DNA from: Watersipora subatra
Taxonomy: Eukaryota > Bryozoa > Gymnolaemata > Cheilostomatida > Watersiporidae
Length of the DNA: 64,000 nt
NCBI RefSeq assembly: GCF_963576615.1
Contig: NC_088715.1
Coordinates: 2,372,001-2,436,000 of the forward strand
Direction of reading: 5' to 3'
Positions within the stretch are counted from its first letter, which is position 1; every line of letters begins with the position of its first letter. Position numbers and translations under genes: made by a program. Shown here piece after piece: positions 9,861 through 21,800 of this stretch. The notes under the pieces were generated by a model, which saw only the letters and a program-made list of their open reading frames with translations, searched no databases and was not told the DNA's origin.

Positions 9861-12800
9861 CTGCAACAATGTGAATATTTCTTACGAGAATTGCCTTCCC
9901 TTATTACTTGCATTGAGTAGACAACTTGGAACATAGTGAGCATTACATCACAAAACTAATTATGAAGCCAATCAGTGTCCAACAGGTTGTGGGTTCAAGT
10001 CTCAGTAGATGTAATCATTTCTCAGTTATTTTGTCATACTCAGAACTTATGTGTAGCTGGTTAGAAAACTGTAGCTAAACTAGTAATGATGAGTTTCTGT
10101 TACACACTGTTACACAGTGAACACTCTGTACACGTTAGCTGTAGTTGATTGACGTCCGCAGGTGAGCGTCGTGCGCATTTCTTGAATGTCTCCTTTTGAC
10201 TTTAATATCTATCGAGTTATTTTAATTTTTTGTCTATTTATTATTTATTAAACGGCATAAGCTAAAGAATAAAGCAAAAATTAAATTATGGTAACCCCTT
10301 CCATTTTACGCGATTTATTGGAGCCGGCGAAAAGTGCAAACCCCCGAAATAGAAACCAACTGATTTCTAATAAAATTAATTTTTCTCAGGTTCATTGGAC
10401 AACTTTGAGAGTCGACAGAATATAAGAGGCATGATGTTGAGTGTCACAAATACTTTGCACTTTTACACTTTACAGGAAAACAGCGAGATATGATGACTGC
10501 TATAACAATAATGCTCGTGGAGGGATCTCACTGAGCACAAGTTTGAGAGAGATTTATATATTTTAATTTTTTATTTCCTATCTTTATTTATTTTCTTGAA
10601 TTTTTTAATGAATATTTTTATCCTGAAACCGTAAAAGCTAAATGAGTGAGAAAGTGAGAAATTAGAGGCAAGTTTAAGTCAGAGTTGAACCAGAGTTTGT
10701 CAGTTTTCAGGACAATGATGACACATAATGTTAGTGCTTGTTAATGATGACACATAATGTTAGTGCTTGTTTAGTGGCCATAATGATGACACATAATGTT
10801 AGTGCTTGTTTAGTGGCCATAATGATGACACATAATGTTAGTGCTTGTTTAGTGGCCATAATGATGACACATAATGTTAGTGCTTGTTTAGTGGCCATAA
10901 TGATGACACATAATGTTAGTGCTTGTTTAGTGGCCATAATGATGACACATAATGTTAGTGCTTGTTTAGTGGCCATAATGATGACACATAATGTTAGTGC
11001 TTGTTTAGTGGCCATAATGATGACACATAATGTTAGTGCTTGTTTAGTGGCCATAATGATGACACATAATGTTTGTGCTTGTTTAGTGGCCATAATGATG
11101 ACACGTAATGTTAGTGCTTGTTTAGTGGCCTTAATGACCACTAAACAAGCACTCGGGCCGAGCAAAATGACACAAAACTAGTGAAAATGCTGACATGGTA
11201 AATTAAACAGAAGAATACATATCAAAACATATTTCTTTATTTTTATCTGCCGAGTAAATGAGTTATCACCCCATGCAACTGTTAGCCATGGGTACAAGAG
11301 CTTAAAGGTTGACTTGTAACAAAATTCTCATTACAGTTATTTGATATCATAAGATTCACCATGTCTTACTCTGTTGTGTTATAGGTGCCAAATATGTGGA
11401 AATGTGATTACAAGCTCTTAAAAGCTCAAAAATGAAAAGCCGCGGTAGATTGGAATCTCTTTATTTCTCTGTTGTAGTCGTGATAGTTTGCTTATCGTCT
11501 TGTCACGTGATGTTCTCACGTGAATTGAAAGGCCAATAAAAAGTTCAATATAAAACTTATCATAGCACTAGTTTATGACAAACACTTCGGGTTTTACCGA
11601 AGACCCCAAATGAAATATAGATGCTCGCTACTATACAGTTTTGTTTTGGCTAGAACTAATCGTCAAGTCGTAATCTGATCATGTGACCCAATACTTCGAA
11701 AATAATTTTTGCAGCACCTTTCGATTATCACAGGTGACCAACAGGCTTGTCATGATTTTCAGACAATGATATGCACTCCTTCGAGGTAAGGTTAAAAAGT
11801 TTAATGAATTTTTACGGTAAGTTATAAGATATCATTGCTAAAAGTGACAGCATTACAATGACGATAAAATTGACACGTAAGAACAATAGACATGGTTTTA
11901 TTGAATGCGTGAAGTATATTTGTGAAAATATTTCGACGAATAAGGTTGCATGAAAGTGTAAACAGAAACCATCTCCCACAACTACGTCACATTTGAGCCA
12001 TTTTGGAAAGAGAATCCAAACTACGGCGGTCTCGTGTGGCTGCAATTAACTGTTCGTTTTTGTGCTTTTAAGAGCTTGTAATCACATTCCCACATATTTT
12101 GCACCTACAACACAACGGAGTAAGACATGGTGAATCTTTTGATATCAAATAATTGTAATGTGAATTTTGTTGCAAGTCAACCTTTAAGCTTTGCCTCTAC
12201 CAACCTCGACAGCCGTCATGTGACAACCATATTTCATAGCAACAGACAACCTTTCTTCCTCATTGGATATCCGTGAGCAGTATTTGTTTATTATCTACAA
12301 GAAAAGTCGGATAATAATTGAAATGTTCAGTAAAATCTATGAGATGTGAGAATTAAGCATATATAAGAATAGAATGTCTACTAAAGCTCTAGGAACATGG
12401 AAGGCTATTAAAAACGCCACTCAATAGAAGTTGCATGAGTTCAAAGTCACATATTGTAAAATATATTACTGTCACGTGGTTAGTCACATGACACTATCAT
12501 ATGGCTAGTCGTCTGACACTGTCACATGACACTGTCACGTAACACTGTCACGTAACACTGTCGCATGACGTGATATATCACACAATTTGAGCAATATTTG
12601 AACTAATCTACTAGTTGAGGAGTAAATGAAAATCAAACTTTAGCCTCAGTTCCTTAAATTCATCAGTGAGGAAAACACAACATGGAAGGACAACTCACAT
12701 CAGGTGTAGCCTTATTCTTGTGTAGTATTTTCACAACATTCCCAAATCCAATTGTTGAAATCACCTTAGAGCCTCCGTACCAATTCTAACAGAAGAAAAA

Positions 12801-15800
12801 AAATGGTAGAATTAGGCTGTGTTCCTCACACATTCAATATCATTTGATGCTTAACTGTTAGAGTATAAAATGCATTTTTAGTACAAAGTCAACAATGAAA
12901 AAGGGTGAGAGCAGTGGAAAGAAAAAAGAAGGGAGAGAGAGTGAGACAGGGAAGCAGGGGGAGCGAGAAAAAGAGGGAGCGAGAGAGCAAGAAAAAGAGA
13001 GAGCGAGAAAAAGAGTAGATAGAGAAAGAGAGGAGAAAGAGAAAGAGAGGAAGGAGAGAAAGAGAAGGCAAGGGAGAATAAGGGAAAGGGAGACAGCGAG
13101 GGAAAGGAAGACATCGAAGGAAAGGAAGACAGCGAGAGAAAGGAAGACAGCGAGGGAAAGGAAGACAGCGAGGAAAAGGAAGACAGCGAGGGAAAAGAAG
13201 ACAGCGAGGGAAAGGGAGACAGCGAGGGAAAGGGAGACAGCGAGGGAAAGGAAGACAGCGAGGGAAAGGGAGACAGCGAGAGAAAGAAAGACAGCAAGGG
13301 AAAGGAAGACAGCGAGGGAAAGGAAGACAGCGAGGGAAAAGAAGACAGCGAGGGAAAGGGAGACAGCGAGGGAAAGGAAGACAGCGAGGGAAAGGGAAAC
13401 AGCAAGGGAGAGCTAGACAGCGAGGAAAAGGAAGACAGCGAGTGAAAGGAAGACAGCGAGGAAAAGGGAGACAGCGAAAGAAAGACAGCGACGGAGAGCG
13501 AGACAGCAAGGGAAAGGGAGAAGGGAAGAAAGATATAGAGCAATCTTATGGTAATTGAAAATATTTGAAAGTGGTGGAAGTGACAAGGTATGACATGACA
13601 GGTGACCTTTCAAAAAAGCGATAAGCTTCTTATGTTTAATTTGATGCAGGCGTATGGCAGGGGCAATTATGCTAAAATAACAAGTAATGTAGGTGCCATA
13701 TCACAGAAAAAGCAAGTAAAAATATCAGGTTTAAAGAATATTCCATGAACACCTTAGTGAGGCTATTTGATCAATTTTTTGTGTGGACAAACAACTACCA
13801 AAAACACAAAACTACTACTAGCAAATAATTACCTTTCCAGCAAACAGCTGTTCAAGTTGTGACCAGCGATGAATCCTGGAAAGAGCTGCTGTTGCCATCC
13901 ACTGGAGTTGGGTGTCCGTCATCTACAAGAGAGGATAACTCATCAACTCATCAATTAATGCTTTTTATCTCCTTTTTTTCAAATAGACCAGAAGTGGATG
14001 CCGAGAAATTGTAAGCACGGTAAACAGCCAGTACAAAACCAAAATAAAGTTTGAATGTTTTGTTATCAAACTTTAATAGGATTTAAATCAAGGTTTAAAT
14101 AAAATTAGTCACAGAACAGAATGCTCTTCAAGATGTGCCAAATATAATTAGCCAGTTGCCAAGCCAACAAGAGCTGGCCGATGCTCAGTATAGTATCACA
14201 ACACTCACTTCTTGCAGTTCCAAGGTTCAGAGTTCAAAGCGAGGTGCATACCTTAAACTTGTCGATGAGGTAATGGGGGCTAGAAAACTGGGTGTGGGAT
14301 TGATCATAATGGTAGAGACAGCAGTAATAGAGGGTCGTCAGCAAAGGCTGGTTGGGTAACGTCCCTCTCCGCTTATGGGTCCTCATGATATGATGCTTAC
14401 CTTGTGCTTCCATCTCTGCATCGGCTCTCTACAGCCAATCATATAACATGGCCAGCAACGACAGACTATAGATAATTTTCCATCGGAGACCTACAGTCTA
14501 GCCGTGATGGACCAGCTATCAGAGATGACAATACTTTTGTCATCATACAGGTTTCAACATTAGAAAACAGCAGGCAGTGCTGACGGTGGCGAATGATCTG
14601 TGCTGTGCTATGATTGGTTAGTTTCTACAAGATTCTTAGCAATTAATTCTGCTAGGGTGAGGAAATAGACACGACTAGTGAAAGTAAATTTCTGTGCATT
14701 GCTTCGATCCATCATTCCCAATGAACTGAACTACATTTGACATGTATGGGCTACATGCCATAATAGAAACATTCATATATGGAATATTACTGGAATATAA
14801 TAATAATACTATTATAATAATTTTACTGGAATGGCCAAATCTAAGCATAATGCAAATCAACCTGAATGAAAGTAAAATAAAACAACATAAATTGATGGCG
14901 CCACATAATTGATTTTATATTCAAACGATTTCGTAAATCCAGTTAGTAAAAATCACCATGACAACGAAAGCATGTGACTTACTAGCCGATACATTGTTTA
15001 CAGCAAAGCAAAAACCTTGACAATACCTCAATTATTTGCTGCACCTGCAGCAGAGATATCTGGTTGGAGATATGTTGGCAATCAGTGGCTAGTACAGGGT
15101 TTAGCTCAAATTGGCTCCTAAAAACAGCAAAAACATATGACATAATTACTCATACATTGCCTTTCACAATGTGTTAGCTACTGATTGACAGATGTCATGC
15201 ATACAAGTGACACCAACTGTAGTCACTTGTCAGTGAATGCCAGAAATAACTATCTCATCCTTCGCAATGTAATAACTATTGATTAACAGGTTTTGCTCAT
15301 GCGGTTGACACCAACTGCTGTCACTTGTCAGTGGATGCCACGCATAATTACATTACCCTTTGCAATGTGATAACTACTGATTGACAGTTGTCATGCATAC
15401 GGTGACAACAACTGTTGTCACTTGTCAGTAGGTGCTACTTTACATGATTTAACCAAACAACTAACTTACATTTGACAACTTTTTAGGCGATTTATTTTTT
15501 GATCAACACTGGTAGGTTGAATAGCAAATCTGTATCTAGTCATCGCTGCATCTTCAGATTTACCTACAAACCAAAACACTATCAAATATACAAATGGTCA
15601 GCTGTCACTCGTGAAAACCTGCAATGTACTGAATATCAGACATACATGAGTCAAGCGATGTCATCTCTGATTGTACCCTGAAACAAGTATAACTGACAGC
15701 CTAAGAGCCTACAGAGCACTGTCTTCTTTAATAATTCTAAAAGAAGATGCAAAGGAAAGACAACTCTTTTATCTCCTAAAGTGGTTAAATATGATTCAAT

Positions 15801-18800
15801 AAACAAAAGGAGTGGTGATGACATAAGGATGTGAATTGCATTATGGGTAATCAGACCTTTATTATCTGATAATGAAGATCAAGGTTTTCTTTGCTTACTT
15901 GTCTAGGCTCTGTGTACTTGCTCTGTGTGTTTTAGGAACTACCAAACACATGGCCATATGTGAAGATGACACAAGAATAACAGTTCTAAAAAAATTTCTA
16001 TCTGAGTAGTAGAAACAGACACAGATTGAAAACTATGTAAATACGATGGCTTTGTTCTAAACGCTGGCATAGAGCTTTGATGCAAAGATCCATTGATTTG
16101 CGCTGCCAGAAACGTTACTTTAAAAAGAATGAAGTGACGCTGAACAAAGGTTGATTCTAAAATATGACTAAACGATAATTTTAACCATTTATAAAATTAA
16201 AGGTACCAAAGTGGATTGGCTATTTACAAATTAAAATTTGATAGTCAAGATATCAAGTTTAAAATCGTTGTTAATTGTTAGATTACTCCTCATGTCATAC
16301 GATGGGAGACAATCAAAGGTAAAGTGGCAATGCATGATCTACACAGCCGCAAGGTGAAGTGCTTGTCATGAACAGCAAAACAGACATTTTATTATGTAAT
16401 GCAGCATCAGCTAGTATATTATACAGTATCAACTAGTGCTGCTCTCTGATCAAGTTATCAACACTTAGTATCAACAGTATATTATACAGTATCAACTAGT
16501 GCTGCTCTCTGATCAAGTTATCAACACTTAGTATAAACAGAATATTATACAGCATCAACTAGTGCCGTTCTCTGATCAAGTTGTCAACACTTAGTATAAA
16601 CAGTATATTATACAGTATCAACTAGTGCTGCTCTCTGATCATGTTATCAACACTTAGTATAAACAGTATATTATACAGCATCAACTAGTGCCGTTCTCTG
16701 ATCAAGTTATCAACACTTAATAAAAACAGTATATTATACAGTATCAACTAGTGCTGCTCTCTGATCAAGTTATCAACACTTAGTATAAACAGTATATTAT
16801 ACAGTATCAACTAGTGCTGTTCTCTGATCATGTTATCAACACTTAGTATAAACAGTATATTATACAGTATCAACTAGTGCTGTTCTCTGATCATGTTATC
16901 AACACTTAGTATAAACAGTATATTATACAGTATCAACTAGTGCTGTTCTCTGATCAAGTTATCAGTACTTAGTATAAACAGTATATTATACAGTATCAAC
17001 TAGTGCTGCTCTCTGATCAAGTTATCAACACTTAGTATAAACAGTATATTATACAGTATCAACTAGTGCTGCTCTCTGATCAAGTTATCAACACTTAGTA
17101 TAAACAGTATATTATACAGTATCAACTAGTGCTGCTCTCTGATCAAGTTATCAACACTTAGTATAAACAGTATATTATACAGTATCAACTAGTGCTGCTC
17201 TCTGATCATGTTATCAACACTTAGTATAAACAGTATATTATACAGTATCAACTAGTGCTGTTCTCTGATCATGTTATCAACACTTAGTATAAACAGTATA
17301 TTATACAGTATCAACTAGTGCTGTTCTCTGATCAAGTTATCAACACTTAGTATAAACAGTATATAATACAGTATCAACTAGTGCTGCTCTCTGATCAAGT
17401 TATCAACACTTAGTATAAACAGTATATTATACAGTATCAGCTAGTGCTGCTCTCTGATCAAGTTATCAACACTTAGTATAAACAGTATATAATACAGTAT
17501 CAACTAGTGCTGCTCTCTGATCATGTTATCAACACTTAGTATAAACAGTATATTATACAGTATCAACTAGTGCCGCTCTCTGATCAAGTTATCAACACTT
17601 AGTATAAACAGTATATTATACAGTATCGACTAGTGCTGCTCTCTCATCAAGTTATTATCACTTAGTATCAACAGTATAACGGTCACCTAGGATTGTGAAA
17701 AGCCTTTCAGATTGCAACATTTACAAACAGAACTGTAAATAGCCTGTTTTCAGCAAAAGAGAACAACTACTAATTTAAAATGCTCACAGCGTGTAATACA
17801 GATTACAGAACGTACAAATGCCTATAATTAGAAAAACTTTCTCCATACTATATGGAACTAGAAGGCCCAAGCAGCTCAACCTGTATATTGTAATAATTGA
17901 CTTTTAACTGAAGACAGCAGAATTTCAGCACGTCCACGTCAAAGACCATTATTCTATCCGATCACTATCTAGATCAATCTTTCAGATGTAGCGCTTTTTC
18001 CTCACCTATCATAGAGACAATATCTTCAGCTTCCTCCACCCCATCTGTCTGTTTAAGGTAGCTAACATACTGCTCTGCTCCACCAACCTCCAGCAGAGTG
18101 CTTTGAAAGAGGCTCTGGTTAAGTGTCTGCTTGAGGAAGAGGATGACCTTGAGAGAGGAGAGAATAACGCTGTTCAGTCTGAGCAATGGTTTGGCTAGCG
18201 ATAAGGTGACAGCCAGGAGATATGGTCACCGCTCATTCTTACATAGAATGAGAGTAAAGGACAGACAACTACTAAAAGCCAAGACTGAGCATAAACCAGT
18301 GTTAATATTACAACCACAGCAAAGGTTTGTGACGAAATAAAATAAACAGATTATTTCTTATTTTCTGAAGATTTTCAAGTGAAGCTTTGTTTAACATTTC
18401 ATTGTATATATCTAGAACAAAGCAAAGAGAAATATATATATATATTTTCTACTTTATTTGGAACATACACAATAAATTTTCTTTGCAGTATAGGCATTGT
18501 TGTGGCATAAAAAGTGACAAAAATCGATTTAAGTTGGCATTGAAGGATCTCGCTTTAACATAAAATTACTGTAATCATAGACCATAAACCAAGTAAAAGT
18601 GGTAAGAAAAAAGGCAAAGTTGTTGATACAAACTAATATTACAACATTTATTGTACAGCCATTAAAATAAAAAGCTAAGTTCAGTTTCATTTTGAAGGGC
18701 CAAAGGAATGAGTTTGGCGAGACTTTAGAACCAATTAGGGTGTATACATGTATTTGCGCCTCATAATGTAAAGTCTCTATACCTGAGATACATTGTAAGT

Positions 18801-21800
18801 CGTTCTCTCCCACATGTGTGACCAGAGAGTAAATGCTAGTTTCATGGCTAACTATGAGATTCGTTATTCCAATCAAATTTGCGAACTTGCACCGACTTGA
18901 TGCTTTACGTTATGTAATACGATGCAAAAAGCTTCACATAAACTCTGTACATAAACTGGAATTTATGTAAAAAGGTGTTTATGGGGTATCTACTGTATTT
19001 ACATTCTGTACAGAACATTGAATGAATGTAGATCATAAGGTCATGAACTTACCCATAATAATAATAATAAAATAGTTTTGGAATATTAATTTAATACTCA
19101 GGAATGATTCGAGCATGTTAAGCTCTGGCCTTCCTTACCAGTCAGGTAATCCTTCATTTTTTCCGTGCCGTCATTCTATCGTGGTCCACCATCTTTGTAG
19201 ACAACTTTTACTGTTAGAAACTTCTGCAATTAATTTCCGCGAATGATGCTGTTGTTCGAAATTTTTTACAGCGACGCTGAACACTTTTTTTCCAGAGAAT
19301 CCCGATATAATATCAAAACAACACCAAAAATACTATGCAATAACATAAAAGGAACAAGACCAATAATCATTTGTCTACAAATATGGCGACATTTCCGCGA
19401 ATGAGCGCATGCGCAGGCGAATCGATGACGTCAAAAAAATGAAGGAATAAGTATAATAACCGCAGCAGTACTTACAGCATTGATTGTGTTACCATCGTGC
19501 TTGGCCAGCGCTGAGCTAAGGAGAGCCTTTTTATCTTTCAAAGATTTGTATGACTCTAGTATATATGGCTGCAAAAGAGATAATAGACACGTACTGTAAG
19601 TACAATAGTACGACTGCAAAAGAGATATTAGACATGTACTGTAAGTACGCAGCACACCTACTGTTGCCGCTTGTTAGTGTAAAATGGTGTTTTTATCCTA
19701 TGAACTCATTTTTCATGATTTACGGAACATTTGGTAGTGAGCTCTTTGATTAGAAGACAAGTAAAACACTTCAAAAACAAAAAAAGAATGTTTTTACTTG
19801 TGATTGTATGAAGAGTTGGAACTTAAGATATTTATATGAGCAATTCCTTAAAGATTGAGTATGATGTCTGCTCATATTTGGCTGTGGGAATATTGTTGTA
19901 CAAACATCGACTCTGTAATCTTGTCTGTACATGTTAATGTTCAGTGGCAGAATACCTCAACAACTAGAGATATGCCAGCAAGTTAGGGACTGCAACTTAA
20001 GATGGGATGCCATGCTTGTTACCAACTGTAGCCCATTTATTAGGGAGCTAAACCCCGACCTGTTGTTTTATGTCAGGCTTTCTAGATGACTAGGTCACAG
20101 CTGCTCCCTGATCTTATCTGACACAAAAAGAACTCATAGAGTTAACTTAAAGAAACAAGGCTTCAAGAAAGCCAACATGTGCGCAGCAACAGCAATAATT
20201 CCATAAATCCCATGGATGTATGTTTGGACCAGACACTAAGGTGTATCCTTTTATACTCCATGGCAGGTCAATCATATACAGGGAACCTATAAACCACCAC
20301 AGGAACTCACTTTCCCACAAAGCATTCTTTTAATAGTCTCTTCAACTGGCAGGGTGCCAAGGCTATGAGTCTGCAATAGAGGTATTCAATGCTATTAACA
20401 CATGTAAGTGACAACTATAGAGGTATTCAATGCAACTAACACATGTAAGTAACAACTATAGAGGCATTCAATGCTACTAGCGCATGTAAGTGACAACTAT
20501 AGAAGTATTTAATGCAACTGACACATTAGGTGATAACTATAGAGGTATTCAATGCATTGAAGTAATTTACATAGAAGTAACCACATAGTTCAGACACTCA
20601 ACTTACATAGAAGTAACCACATAGTTCAGACACTCAATTTACATAGAAGTAACCACATGGTTAAGACATTCAATTTACATAGAAGTAACCAAATGGTTCA
20701 GACATTCAATTGAGTATTCCCCTGAGGTAGGCTAAGGAGTAAATGTTTATCATTCACAAACATAAGAAACTGAATTCTGTTGACAATCTGGAAAGGAGAA
20801 TGAGAACAGCTACATAACTCACTTCGAGCTGTATTTGGAGTCGCTTGATCTTTGTCTCTAGCTTGGCAACATCTGCTCGAGTCGGTTCCCTCACTGTTTT
20901 AGCCACTTCTGAAAGAGGCAAACCCAGCAAGATCAACTTACCTAGCCATCAGTTGACCAGCAGATACAAGAGTGGAAAGATTTCTATCAAGACTTATTTA
21001 ATAGCATCTGTAACTAGTTCTCTGATGTATATATATAAATAAACTGGTAACGGTGCATCTTAGGTCAGTACAACACGTATACATTTGCATGCGTTGTATG
21101 CGCGTTGTACCGACCTAAGATGCACCGTTACCAATAAACTGAATCCATGTACAAATAAAATCGGCAATGCGTGCAACTTGATTATTGGTTTCCGATCTCT
21201 GTTCAACAGAATTAGGAGTCAGCAGGTAAAACGCCATAGACATAGCAGTACAATCAGCAGGTTAAACTTCATAGACATAGCGGTACAGTCAGATAAAACT
21301 CCATAGAAATAGCAATACAGTTAGCAGATAAAACTCCATAGACACAGCAGTACAATCAGGTGACACTCCATAGAAATAGCAGTACAGTTAACAGATAAAA
21401 CTCCATAGACACAGCAGTACAATCAGGGGACACTCCATAGACATAGCAGTACAGTCAGCAGATAAAACTCCATAGACACAGCAGTACAATCAGGTGAAAC
21501 TTCATAGATACAGCAGTAGTCAACAGATAAAACTCCATAGACATAGCAGTACAGTCAGCAGGTAATACTCCATAAACGTAGCAGTACAGTCAGCAGGTAA
21601 TACTCCATAGACATAGCAGTACAGTCAGCAGGTGATACTCCATAGACATAGCAGTACAGTCAGCATGTAATACTCCATAGACATAGCAGTACAGTCAGCA
21701 GGTAAAACTCCATACACATAACAGATTGAGGAACACTATATTCAATACTCTAGATAAAGGATACACTTAAAGTCATAGATTCAGGTGAAGAGAACCTGTT

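Noticed and set aside
9589..9936. Plus-strand open frame of 115 codons
   Set aside because: Antisense shadow of the VIPAS39 terminal exon.
10731..11181. Repeat protein of 13-residue units (M-M-T-H-N-V-S-A-C-L-V-A-I)
   Set aside because: A 39-bp tandem array inside a VIPAS39 intron with open frames on both strands; no sign of selection or regulatory context.
12878..13613. E-R-K-T-A-R or L-S-S-F-P-S repeat proteins
   Set aside because: A homopurine 18-bp minisatellite; the period is a multiple of three, so frames stay open by arithmetic.
14135..14359. Plus-strand open frame of 74 codons
   Set aside because: Antisense shadow of VIPAS39 exon 10.
15563..15690. Alternative VIPAS39 exon at 15.62-15.69 kb (acceptor TTGTTTCAG)
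   Set aside because: Phase 1 entry from exon 7 meets a stop at once, while the 15563-15470 exon fits both phase and homology.
16392..17690. CRISPR-like array
   Set aside because: The 63-bp units are contiguous and near-identical with no unique spacers, and the context is a eukaryotic intron.
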